DNA from: Bifidobacterium breve DSM 20213 = JCM 1192
Lineage (GTDB): Bacteria; Actinomycetota; Actinomycetes; Actinomycetales; Bifidobacteriaceae
DNA length: 64,000 nt
Direction of reading: 5' to 3'
Assembly (NCBI RefSeq): GCF_001025175.1
Contig: NZ_AP012324.1
Coordinates: 1,364,001-1,428,000 of the forward strand
Each line of letters begins with the position of its first letter. Position 1 is the first letter of the stretch. Below, piece after piece: positions 42,291 through 50,549 of this stretch. The translations under genes and the position numbers were made by a program. Below the pieces are notes generated by a model. The model searched no databases and was not told where the DNA came from. It saw nothing but the letters and a program-made list of their open reading frames with translations.

Positions 42291-44300
42291 TCAGTCCAGA
42301 CCGAGCTGGAGCTTGCCGCCGGGGATGGCGTCGAGCAGGTCTCGGGTGTACTGCTTCTGCGGGTGGTCGAAGACCTCATCGGTGGTGGCGTGCTCCACGA
42401 GCTTGCCATGCTGCATCACCACGACCTCATCGGCGATCTGGCGAACCACGGCTAGATCGTGGGTGATGAACAGATAGCTCAGGCCCTTTTCGGCCTGCAG
42501 GTCGTTGAGCAGACGCAGCACCTGATCCTGCACCAGCACGTCCAAGGCGGAGACGGCCTCATCGCACACGATGACGTCCGGATCCAGAGCCATGGCTCGT
42601 GCGATGGCGATGCGCTGACGCTGGCCACCGGAAAGCTCGTTCGGGTAACGACCCATCACGGAAGCCGGCATCTCGACCATGTCCAGCAGTTCCTTGACAC
42701 GGTTGGCACGCCACTTCTTATCGCCAATCTTGTGGATGCGCAGGGGCTCCTCAATGGAACGGAAGATGGAGTACATCGGGTCGAGCGAACCGTACGGGTT
42801 CTGGAACACCGGCTGCACATGGCGGCGGAAACCGAGCAGATCCTTGGCCTTGAACGTGGAGGTGTCGCGACCTTCATAGAACACTTTGCCGGAAGTGGGC
42901 TTCAGCAGGTGAAGCACCATGTTCGCCACGGTGGACTTGCCGGAACCGGATTCGCCCACGATGGCCAGGGTGGTGCCACGCTTGACGGAGAAGGACACGT
43001 CGTCGACGGCCTTGAACATCTCCTTCTTGCGGGGCAGCTTGAATTCCTTGGTCAGGTGGTCGACGGTGATGATGTGCTCGCTTTTCTCAAGCGTGCTTTC
43101 GCCGGCGATGTGGTGGCCAAGCAGGGCGTCCGCGTTCTCACCGCGCTCCTTGGCGGAGATGATGCGCTGGGAGGCCAGCGACGGGGCGGCGGCCACGAGT
43201 CGCTTGGTGTACGGGTGCTGCGGGTGCTGCAGCACCTCGAGGGACGGACCGGATTCGACGACCTGACCCTTGTACATCACGACAATGCGCTGGGCACGCT
43301 CAGCGGCAAGGCCCAGATCGTGGGTGATGAACAGCACGGCGGTGCCCAGTGAGTCGGTGAGCATGTGCAGGTGGTCGAGGATGCGCTTCTGCACGGTCAC
43401 GTCCAGAGCGGAGGTCGGCTCGTCGGCAATCAGCAGGTCGGGGCGGCAGGCCAGACCGATGGCGATGAGCGCACGCTGGCGCATACCACCGGAGAACTCG
43501 TGCGGGAACTGACGGGCACGGGTGGCGGCGTCGGGCAGACCGGCCTCGGACAGCAGACCCGCGATACGGTCATCCATTGTGGAGCCGATGACGTACTTCT
43601 TGGCGAGGTACCAGGCCTGATCGTCGGCCACGCCGGCCTTGATGAGGTCGTCGGCCACGCGCCAACGGGTTTCGGAGCCCGGAACCCATTCGTTGGTGAA
43701 GCGGGCGACGGCCTTGTCGAAGGCCTCGCCGGACACGCCGGCTTCGGTCAGGGCCTTCTTGGCCTCGGTCATGAGCTCGGGCAGTTCCTTGGCGCCGAGG
43801 AAGGTCTCGTCGTCGTTGCCCTTGACTTCGACCTCGTCACCGGCCAGGGCCTTGGCGAGGGCGGAGCGCTTCTCATGGTCCACGTCCATGTTGTTGGCCT
43901 TCAGCGCTTCCTTGACCTGGGTGCCGATACGCCACACCGGGTTGAGGTTGCTCATCGGGTCCTGAGGCACGAGGCCCATCTTGGTACCGCGCAGCTTGTC
44001 GAACTCGCTCTGCTTGGCGCCGGCGATCTCCTCGCCGTCAAGCTTGATGGAGCCGTTGACCACGTGACCGGTGCCGGGCAGCAGGCCCAGCACAGCCATG
44101 GCGGAGGTGGATTTGCCGGAGCCGGATTCGCCCACGATGGCCACCCACTGGCCGGGATAGACGGTGAAGTTGGCGTCTCGCACCGCATGCACCGGCTTGC
44201 CGGTGTCGGTGGTGAAGTCGATGGCCAGGTTCCGGACTTCCAGCAGCGGGCCATGCTCTTTCTGCATGGCCAGCATCGTGGCGTTGGTATTGTCAGTCAT
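42291..44300 (-). CDS. oligopeptide ABC transporter, fused OppD-OppF ATPases
   Basis: Two ATP-binding subunits that power peptide import are joined in one 669-residue chain. The first half (about 15-345) has Walker A GESGSGKST, Q-loop LVPQDPMSNLNP, signature FSGGMRQRALIA and LLIADEPTSALDV. The second (about 395-660) has GESGSGKST again, VFQNPYGSLDP, LSGGQRQRIAIARA and VIVCDEAVSALDV. An extra Lys/Glu-rich helical segment of about 90 residues separates Q-loop and signature in the first half. The fusion is common in actinobacterial Dpp/Opp systems. It is the last gene of the operon oppA-B-C-DF and lies 22 bases after oppC. Confidence 0.92.
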   Translation of the reverse strand: MTDNTNATMLAMQKEHGPLLEVRNLAIDFTTDTGKPVHAVRDANFTVYPGQWVAIVGESGSGKSTSAMAVLGLLPGTGHVVNGSIKLDGEEIAGAKQSEFDKLRGTKMGLVPQDPMSNLNPVWRIGTQVKEALKANNMDVDHEKRSALAKALAGDEVEVKGNDDETFLGAKELPELMTEAKKALTEAGVSGEAFDKAVARFTNEWVPGSETRWRVADDLIKAGVADDQAWYLAKKYVIGSTMDDRIAGLLSEAGLPDAATRARQFPHEFSGGMRQRALIAIGLACRPDLLIADEPTSALDVTVQKRILDHLHMLTDSLGTAVLFITHDLGLAAERAQRIVVMYKGQVVESGPSLEVLQHPQHPYTKRLVAAAPSLASQRIISAKERGENADALLGHHIAGESTLEKSEHIITVDHLTKEFKLPRKKEMFKAVDDVSFSVKRGTTLAIVGESGSGKSTVANMVLHLLKPTSGKVFYEGRDTSTFKAKDLLGFRRHVQPVFQNPYGSLDPMYSIFRSIEEPLRIHKIGDKKWRANRVKELLDMVEMPASVMGRYPNELSGGQRQRIAIARAMALDPDVIVCDEAVSALDVLVQDQVLRLLNDLQAEKGLSYLFITHDLAVVRQIADEVVVMQHGKLVEHATTDEVFDHPQKQYTRDLLDAIPGGKLQLGLD

Positions 44301-44322
44301 TGTCTTTCTCCACTCCCCTTGC

Positions 44323-45327
44323 TCAGGCCGTTCGGCTCTTCGGGTCGAGGGCGTCCTTGACGGCGTCGCCCATCATGATGAACGCAAGCACGGTGATGGC
44401 CAGTGCGGCGGACGGGTAGAACAGCACCATCGGATCGGTCTGCAGGTTGGTCTGCGCGCTGGAGATGTCGCCGCCCCAGCTCACCGTGGTGGTCGGCAGG
44501 CCGACGCCGAGGAAGCTCAGCGTCGCTTCCGCCACGATGTAGGAGGCCAGCGAGGTGGTGGCGATGACGATGATCGGGGCCAGGGAGTTCGGCAGAATGT
44601 GGCGGAACAGGTTTCTGGCCGGCGTGGAGCCGAGGGCCGTGGAGGCGGTGTTGAATTCGAGGTTCTTCGATTCCAGCACGGCGCTGCGGGCGATGCGGCA
44701 TACGCCGACCCAACCGAAGAGCGTCAACACCAGCACGATCTTCCAGATGGACTTGGAGGTCTTGAACATCTGGAGCACCACGATGGCGCCGAGCAGCATG
44801 GGCAGCGCGAAGAAGATGTCGTTGATGCGGCTCAGCACCGCGTCGACCCAGCCGCCGAAGAAGCCGGCGACGGCGCCGATCAGGGTGCCGACGATCACGA
44901 CTAGTAGCGTGGAGAGCACGCCGACAGACAGCGAGGTGCGCGTGCCGTAGATCACGCGGGTGTACACGTCGCAGCCCTGCAGGTCGTAGCCGAAGGGGTG
45001 TCCGGCGGAGGCGGGGCTCAAGGAGTTGCCCAGATCGCAGGCGTTCGGATCCTGCTTGGTGAACAGACCGGGGGCGATGGCCACCACGATGATGAACAGG
45101 ATCAGCAAGCCGGAGATGATGAACAGCGGGTTGCGGCGCAGGGTTCGCCAGGCGTCGGCCCACATGCTGGTGGCCGGTGCGGATTCATCGACGGAATCGA
45201 CGTCCTGCAGCGGGGTCTCCTCGAGGGGGGCTACATAACGGTCCTGACCGGGCAGGGTTTCCATGAAGTATTCGGTTCCCGGCTCGCCGGTCTGGTTGAG
45301 CTCGTTTTCAGTGGTTTCGTTTGCCAT
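44323..45327 (-). CDS. oligopeptide ABC transporter permease (OppC/DppC type)
   Basis: This is the second inner-membrane subunit of the peptide importer. The 334-residue protein has a long polar N-terminus, then a first helix (FIISGLLILFIIVVAIAPGL), the Opp-specific DPNACDLGNSLSPASAGHPF segment, and a BPD permease domain with five helices; the EAA-like loop that contacts the ATPase is around LGVGLPTTTVSWGG. ATG at 45327 is chosen because GGGAGAAG is 8 nt upstream; an ATG three codons earlier is in frame. It follows oppB closely. Confidence 0.9.
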   Translation of the reverse strand: MANETTENELNQTGEPGTEYFMETLPGQDRYVAPLEETPLQDVDSVDESAPATSMWADAWRTLRRNPLFIISGLLILFIIVVAIAPGLFTKQDPNACDLGNSLSPASAGHPFGYDLQGCDVYTRVIYGTRTSLSVGVLSTLLVVIVGTLIGAVAGFFGGWVDAVLSRINDIFFALPMLLGAIVVLQMFKTSKSIWKIVLVLTLFGWVGVCRIARSAVLESKNLEFNTASTALGSTPARNLFRHILPNSLAPIIVIATTSLASYIVAEATLSFLGVGLPTTTVSWGGDISSAQTNLQTDPMVLFYPSAALAITVLAFIMMGDAVKDALDPKSRTA

Positions 45328-45345
45328 GTGACTCACTTCTCCCTA

Positions 45346-46272
45346 TCACGCGTAGCGGATACGCGGATCGAGGGCCGCGTACAGCATGTCGACAACGAGG
45401 TTGCACACTACGAAAATCAGCATGAGCAACGTGACGATGGACACCACCAGGTTTGCCTCGCCCTTCAGAATGGACTGGTAGGTGAGGAAGCCGATGCCGT
45501 GGATGTTGAAGATCTGCTCGGTGATCATGGCACCACCCATCAGGCCGCCGATGTCCTGGCCCAGGTAAGTGACGACTGGAATCAGGGAGTTGCGCAGCAC
45601 GTGGCGCAGCATGACCTGACCGTTCGACATGCCCTTGGCGCGTGCGGTGCGCACGTAATCCTCGGCGATGTTGGAGGAGATTTCGGAACGGGTCAGTCGG
45701 ATGATGTAGGCCATCGACGCCGATCCGAGCACCATGGCCGGCATGAGCAGGTCGAGGAAGCCGGGGTCGGCGCCTGCCGTCACCGGCAATATCGCCCACT
45801 GAATACCAAAGACATATTGCATGACAAAGCCGGTGACGAAGGTCGGCACGGAAATAAGCAGCAGGGAGACGATCAGGATGACGGTGTCGTACCACTTGCC
45901 CTTCTTGAGGCCCGAGATGATGCCGAAGACCACGCCGAAGATCGCCTCGAACACGAACGCCATCAAGCCGAGCCGGATGGTGACCGGGAAGGCGCGGGCG
46001 ATTTCGTCGAGAACAGGCTGCCCGGCGAAGGTATCGCCGAAGTTCAGGGTCAGTGCATTCTTCAGGTAGATAAAGTACTGAACGATGAACGGCTGGTCGA
46101 GATGGTATTCTGCGCGGATCTGGGCTGCGACGGCCTCATTGACAGGCTTGTCTCCGAACATGGCCTTGACGGGGTCGCCCGGCAGGGCGAATACAAGGGC
46201 ATATACCAGAAGAGTCGTACCGAGAACCACGGGGATCATCTGCAGAATGCGTCGCAGAAGATACTTACCCAT
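45346..46272 (-). CDS. oligopeptide ABC transporter permease (OppB/DppB type)
   Basis: This is the first inner-membrane subunit of the peptide importer. The 308 residues begin MGKYLLRRILQMIPVVLGTT, the standard OppB first helix, followed by GDPVKAMFGDKPV and a six-helix permease domain with RTARAKGMSNGQVMLRHVLR, the EAA loop that docks on the ATPase. It is 18 bases upstream of oppC. Between it and oppA lie 389 bases with a palindromic element and a terminator, which should make oppA mRNA more abundant than the permease part. Confidence 0.93.
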   Translation of the reverse strand: MGKYLLRRILQMIPVVLGTTLLVYALVFALPGDPVKAMFGDKPVNEAVAAQIRAEYHLDQPFIVQYFIYLKNALTLNFGDTFAGQPVLDEIARAFPVTIRLGLMAFVFEAIFGVVFGIISGLKKGKWYDTVILIVSLLLISVPTFVTGFVMQYVFGIQWAILPVTAGADPGFLDLLMPAMVLGSASMAYIIRLTRSEISSNIAEDYVRTARAKGMSNGQVMLRHVLRNSLIPVVTYLGQDIGGLMGGAMITEQIFNIHGIGFLTYQSILKGEANLVVSIVTLLMLIFVVCNLVVDMLYAALDPRIRYA

Positions 46273-46460
46273 ACGGTTGCTCCTTATTTCCTAGATCGGC
46301 CAGAAAGGGTATAACAAGACCCCTTCCGGTCGATAAATACTCCGACAGTTTACCGCATGCCCGGACTGTGATATGTAAATTTGCGTTAACGCAAGGTTTG
46401 AGATTGGGCAATACTGGTGGATATGTCCATGGTTGCGGTCGGATAGTGGATACTTTAACT

Positions 46461-46566
46461 TGGTTCCCGCTGTCGGGAGCTGGCTCGCGAAGCGAGACTG
46501 AGGGTGGTTCATCATGGTGTCACCACCCTCAGTCGCCTACGGCGACAGCTCCCGCCAGCGGGAGCA
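46461..46566. repeat. complete palindromic element between oppA and oppB
   Basis: Two inverted half-units: TTCCCGCTGTCGGGAG-CTG, stem CTCGC/GCGAG, ACTGAGGGTGG; spacer; CCACCCTCAGT, stem CGCC/GGCG, CAG and CTCCCGCCAGCGGGAG. Each half folds into two hairpins and the two halves pair as a long cruciform. The same part order occurs at 56513-56616 and, inside the ATPase gene, at 36117-36222. Confidence 0.8.
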
Positions 46567-46585
46567 AGCACCCCTCACACAACAC

Positions 46586-46623
46586 AATAAAGGGCGGGGA
46601 TCTTGCGATCCTCGCCCTTTATT
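46586..46623 (-). terminator. terminator of oppA
   Basis: AATAAAGGGCGGGGATC/GATCCTCGCCCTTTATT with a TTGC loop and one mismatch, 39 bases past the oppA stop. It probably lets only part of the transcripts run on into oppB. Confidence 0.8.
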
Positions 46624-46661
46624 TCCGAACTACCTAACGGTATCCGTTCAGTGAGTCAGAC

Positions 46662-48302
46662 TCACTTCTTGGACATCTCGGTGTAGGTCGGGAGGTTCTG
46701 CCAATCGAAGGCGTAGCCGGACTTCACGTTGAGGGAAGCCGCACCGTTGGCGTTGGAGTAGTACAGCGGGATGGCCGGAAGGTCGTTGAGGAGGATTTCC
46801 TCAGCCTGCTGGTACAGCTTGTTGGCGTCATCGACGGACTTGGCGGCGGCGGCCTGCTTGCACATGTCGTCGAAGGCCGGGTTCTTGTAGTCACCGTCGT
46901 TGGAGCCGTTGCCGTCAGCAGCAGCGGTGGAGTACAGCTGCCACAGGTAGTTCTCGGCGGACGGGTAATCGGGCTGCCAGCCGGTACGGAAGGCGCCCTT
47001 CATCTGACGATTGGTGACGGCGTCACGGAATTCCTGGAAGGTCGGGATCGGGTTGGTGGCCGCGTCGATGCCCAGGTTGTTCTTGAGCTGGTTCACGACG
47101 GCGTCGTAAATCGGCTTGGCACCACCATCGGCGTTGTAGGAGAAGGTGAGCTGGCCGTCGTACTTGGAGATGGTGTCAGCCTTGGCCCACAGTTCCTTGG
47201 CCTTGGAGGCGTTGAACTTCAGGTTGTCGGCACCCTTGAGGGAGTCGGAGTAGCCCGGGGTCTTCGGGGAGGTGAACTCGGTGGCGGCGGAGGCGTTGCC
47301 GTTGAGCACCTTGTCGATGAGCTGGTCACGGTTGATGGCCATGGAGATGGCCTGACGACGCAGCTGACCTTCCTCGTCGTTCTTGAAGTGATCAAGGGAG
47401 GACGGGATGGTGAAGGTCTGGATGACGGAGCCGACCTCGGAGTAAGCCTGGACCTTCTTGTCGGTCTTGAAGGTCTTGGTGAAGGCGGCCGGGACGGATT
47501 CCATCACGTCGAGGTTGCCGGCCTGAATGTCACGGTAAGCGGCGGAGTCGTCGGTGTAGACCTTGAAGGTCACGCCATCATTCTTGGGCTGCTCGTTACC
47601 CTTGTAGTCAGGGTTCTTGACGAGGGCGATTTCCTTGTTGTGATCCCAGTGGTCCAGCTTGTACGGGCCGTTGCCGACCGGCTTCTGGCCGAAGGCCTTC
47701 GGGTCCTTGTAGAAGGACTCGGGCAGCGGGGCGAAGGCCGAGTAGCCGACCTTAATCGGGAACACGGAGTCGGACTGGTTCAGGTCGACGGTGAAGGTGG
47801 TGTCGTCCACGACCTTGAGGCCGGAGAGCTGCTCGTCACCCTTGAGGCCATCCTTCTGCAGATCGTCATAGCCGGCGATGGCGGAGAAGAAGGAGGAGCA
47901 CTTCTGGGCGTTCTTGGCGTTGGCCACGTAGGACCAGGCCTTGGTGAAGGACTCAGCGGTCACCGGAGTGCCGTCGGTGAACTTCCAGCCAGACTTGATC
48001 TTGATGGTGTACTGGGTGGCGTCATCGTTCGGGGTGATGGACTCGGCCACTTCGTTGGAAGCCTTGCCGTCCTTGTCGAAGGAGACCAGACGGGAGAACA
48101 GCAGGTCGACCGGCTTGCCGCCGCCGGTTTCGTTGGTGTTGCCCGGGATCAGCGGGTTCTGCGGTTCGGAGTTGTACGCAGTGATGATGTTGGAGCCAGC
48201 GGTGTCACCGGAGGCAGCGTTGCTGTTGGAGCCGCCGCAGGCGCTCAGCAGCATGGCCACGGAGCAGGCCATGGCAGCGAAAGCAAGAGCTTTCTTCTTC
48301 AT
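46662..48302 (-). CDS. oligopeptide-binding lipoprotein (OppA/DppA type)
   Basis: The extracellular receptor of the peptide importer, anchored by lipid. ATG at 48302, with AGGAGAAATCAT upstream, gives 546 residues: signal peptide MKKKALAFAAMACSVAML with lipobox LLSACGG, then an SBP_bac_5 domain (NIITAYNSEPQNPLIPGNTN, KIKSGWKFTDGTPVTAESF, GNGPYKLDHWDHNKEIALVK, the late KGAFRTGWQPDYPSAENYLW). It is the first gene of the operon, with a structured leader of about 120 nt or more. Confidence 0.94.
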   Translation of the reverse strand: MKKKALAFAAMACSVAMLLSACGGSNSNAASGDTAGSNIITAYNSEPQNPLIPGNTNETGGGKPVDLLFSRLVSFDKDGKASNEVAESITPNDDATQYTIKIKSGWKFTDGTPVTAESFTKAWSYVANAKNAQKCSSFFSAIAGYDDLQKDGLKGDEQLSGLKVVDDTTFTVDLNQSDSVFPIKVGYSAFAPLPESFYKDPKAFGQKPVGNGPYKLDHWDHNKEIALVKNPDYKGNEQPKNDGVTFKVYTDDSAAYRDIQAGNLDVMESVPAAFTKTFKTDKKVQAYSEVGSVIQTFTIPSSLDHFKNDEEGQLRRQAISMAINRDQLIDKVLNGNASAATEFTSPKTPGYSDSLKGADNLKFNASKAKELWAKADTISKYDGQLTFSYNADGGAKPIYDAVVNQLKNNLGIDAATNPIPTFQEFRDAVTNRQMKGAFRTGWQPDYPSAENYLWQLYSTAAADGNGSNDGDYKNPAFDDMCKQAAAAKSVDDANKLYQQAEEILLNDLPAIPLYYSNANGAASLNVKSGYAFDWQNLPTYTEMSKK

Positions 48303-48329
48303 ATGATTTCTCCTATTCATTAGGTTGCA

Positions 48330-48405
48330 GGACGTCTCAGCCCCGCCTCATGCGAACGGGACTGGATTCCCCGTCACCCGTGAGACTTGCATCTCACGAT
48401 GTCTC
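48330..48405 (-). promoter_or_regulatory. structured leader upstream of oppA
   Basis: On the minus strand two adjacent hairpins form: GTGAGA-TGCAAG-TCTCAC (about 48396-48379) and ACGGG with CCCGT around GAATCCAGT (about 48374-48355), then GGGGCTGAGACGTCCTGC before the ribosome binding site. It does not match any riboswitch class I know. It could be an attenuator or simple mRNA stabiliser. The 253-base gap to xerC also holds A/T-rich stretches suited to a promoter, but I cannot fix one. Confidence 0.3.
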
Positions 48406-48555
48406 GAACAATCCAACCCGTTGCTGATTGCCTGACATTTTTGCGCACTTGGGAGACAACCAGTTGCTTTTTTGTTACGCCTATGTAAAATCATGGTCCA
48501 TTTACCGGCTATGTTCAGCCTTTGCTAAGTTTGTTAACCATCGTCCACATAGTGG

Positions 48556-49575
48556 TCATGCTCGGGGGAATGCCTGACCGTAACGGTTTTTGAGCTGCTC
48601 GATGGACACGTGCGTATAGCGTTGTGTGGTTTTCAAGGAGGAATGCCCAAGCATCTCCTGCACTTCCCTCAAATCAGCTCCCCCATCCAACATGTGCGTG
48701 GCTGCCGAATGGCGCAAGGCATGCGGGCTGATGTCCGGAACGCCCGCTTCACGTGCGGCCTTATGCACGATTTCACGCGCCACACGCTGGTTCAGCCGTT
48801 TACCACGCATACCGAGGAACAAGGCTCCCTCGTCTGAAGAAATACCGTTCGGGGGGACGGCTTTTTCAATCGCCAAACGAGCCAGCGCTGGCCGTCCATA
48901 ATCGATCCAGTCCTGCAATGCCTGCTCCGCAGGCAATCCAAACGGAACCACCCGTTGCTTGTTGCCTTTACCGGTCACTCTGACGGTGCGATTGGAAAAG
49001 TCGACATCACGAATATCCAAAGAAACCAATTCGGCCACGCGGATGCCGGTGGCATACAGCAATTCGAGAATCGCCACATCCCGCTGGCGTTCTGCGATTT
49101 CCCTCGCCCGATCCGCGCTCCGCCCACGAGCGGAATGAGGACCATCAGCCGAGGAATCATTGGAGATATCACGATTCTTCCGTTGCAGGGCCTCACTATG
49201 CTCAGCACAATCAAGAAGCTGCTCGGCCTGCGATTCAGTAAGTACAGTCGGCAAGGTGTTAGGAATCGAGGGGGTCATTAATGTGGCGGCCGGATTGACA
49301 CCAACCACGCCATGCTCATAGCCCCAAGCGAAGAAACCTCGTACCGCTACGGTTTTGCGGGCCATACTGCTTCTGGCGTGATTGTGCGATTCCGTTGCCA
49401 TCCAACTACGCAGATCATTCAGCGTGATTTCGTTCAGGCTGACCACACCACGCAACTCGAATAGGTGGAGACAAGCCTCAATGTCGCAACGATACGCTTT
49501 TAGCGTATTAGCGGATAGCCCACGATTAGCTCTCAGATAGGAAATAAAGGAGTCGACGTCACTGCTAAACCGCAT
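48556..49575 (-). CDS. xerC: site-specific tyrosine recombinase, XerC type
   Basis: XerC with XerD resolves chromosome dimers at dif in concert with FtsK. ATG at 49575 follows GAGGAGCG and gives 339 residues. An N-terminal SAM-like core-binding domain (FISYLRANRGLSANTLKAYR) precedes the catalytic domain with all residues: Arg in LYATGIRVAELVSLD, Lys in VTGKGNKQRVVPFG, H-x2-R in SPHALRHSAATHML, and His/Tyr in LGHSSLKTTQRYTHVS. A Ser/Arg-rich insert of about 25 residues lies before the first Arg. The housekeeping context and full catalytic set argue against a prophage integrase. Confidence 0.85.
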   Translation of the reverse strand: MRFSSDVDSFISYLRANRGLSANTLKAYRCDIEACLHLFELRGVVSLNEITLNDLRSWMATESHNHARSSMARKTVAVRGFFAWGYEHGVVGVNPAATLMTPSIPNTLPTVLTESQAEQLLDCAEHSEALQRKNRDISNDSSADGPHSARGRSADRAREIAERQRDVAILELLYATGIRVAELVSLDIRDVDFSNRTVRVTGKGNKQRVVPFGLPAEQALQDWIDYGRPALARLAIEKAVPPNGISSDEGALFLGMRGKRLNQRVAREIVHKAAREAGVPDISPHALRHSAATHMLDGGADLREVQEMLGHSSLKTTQRYTHVSIEQLKNRYGQAFPRA

Positions 49576-49736
49576 ACTTATCGCTCCTCTGTCGAGTACT
49601 GTCAGATAAACTATAGGCACAGAGCGGCCCCATACACGGGTATCCCCTTTGCCGTGACAACGCCAACCGGCCTTGACTCAGGGAACGAAACCGTATTGGC
49701 CGCAAAGAAACGAACTTCCATGATGATTGGGGCAGT

Positions 49737-50549
49737 ATGGCACGGCACAGCGCAAAAGGCGTCGCACAAAGCATCGAACAGGCCGAGGAACAGCACGACC
49801 ATGTGGTGGCGCGGGCCGTAGATCTGACGAAAACCTACGGTGACGCCGACAGCCAGGTAGTGGCGCTGGATCATGTGAACGTGGAATTCCAGCGCGGCCA
49901 GATGACCGCAATCATGGGCCCGTCCGGCTCAGGCAAGTCCACGCTGATGCATTGCATGGCGGGACTCGACCAACCGACTTCCGGCAAGGTGTTTATCGAA
50001 GGCCTCGAAGTGTCTTCGATGGGCCAGAAGCAGCTCACCGACTTGAGACGTGCGCAGATAGGATTCATCTTCCAGTCGTTCAATCTGGTACCCACGCTCT
50101 GCGCTGAAGAGAACATCCTGCTGCCTTTGCAAATTGCGAAGAAGCCGATTGACCGCGATTGGTTCAAGCAGGTGGTCAAGGTGGTCGGGCTGGAGAAGCG
50201 ACTCACCCACCGGCCAAGCCAGCTGTCCGGCGGACAGCAGCAGCGCGTGGCCTGCGCCCGTGCGATGATGGCCCGCCCGTCCGTGATTTTCGCCGATGAG
50301 CCCACCGGTAACCTCGATTCTCGTTCTTCACGTGAGGTATTGGGCTTCCTGAAGCAGTCTGTGACCGAATATGGCCAGTCCATTGTGATGGTGACGCATG
50401 ATCCGCGCGCCGCCTCCTACGCTGACCGCGTGCTGGTTTTGGCCGATGGCCATATTACGCAGGATCTCGACCACCCTACCTATGAGCAGATTCTTGAGGT
50501 CTTTGCCGATGACGGTGCGGATGAGGCCGGCAAGGTGGCACAAGCATGA
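49737..50549 (+). CDS. ABC transporter ATP-binding protein (MacB/LolD type)
   Basis: This ATPase of 270 residues powers the large permease encoded directly after it. Motifs: Walker A GPSGSGKSTLMH, Q-loop FIFQSFNLVPTL, signature LSGGQQQRVACARA, Walker B VIFADEPTGNLD and the H-loop VTHDPRAASYADRV. The MacB/LolD class usually exports peptides, lipoproteins or drugs, or signals to the cell wall. The stop overlaps the permease start as ATGA. The region upstream (161 bases) is shared with the divergent xerC gene. Confidence 0.9.
   Translation: MARHSAKGVAQSIEQAEEQHDHVVARAVDLTKTYGDADSQVVALDHVNVEFQRGQMTAIMGPSGSGKSTLMHCMAGLDQPTSGKVFIEGLEVSSMGQKQLTDLRRAQIGFIFQSFNLVPTLCAEENILLPLQIAKKPIDRDWFKQVVKVVGLEKRLTHRPSQLSGGQQQRVACARAMMARPSVIFADEPTGNLDSRSSREVLGFLKQSVTEYGQSIVMVTHDPRAASYADRVLVLADGHITQDLDHPTYEQILEVFADDGADEAGKVAQA

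Noticed and set aside
48330..48350. GGGGCTGAGA as part of a TPP riboswitch before oppA
   Set aside because: The other conserved parts of the thi-box, including the paired GAACCTGA region, are missing and the gene is not thiamine-related.
48556..49575. Tyrosine recombinase as the integrase of a mobile island
   Set aside because: It has the XerC layout, ordinary neighbours, and no att-like direct repeats, phage genes or tRNA target were seen around it.
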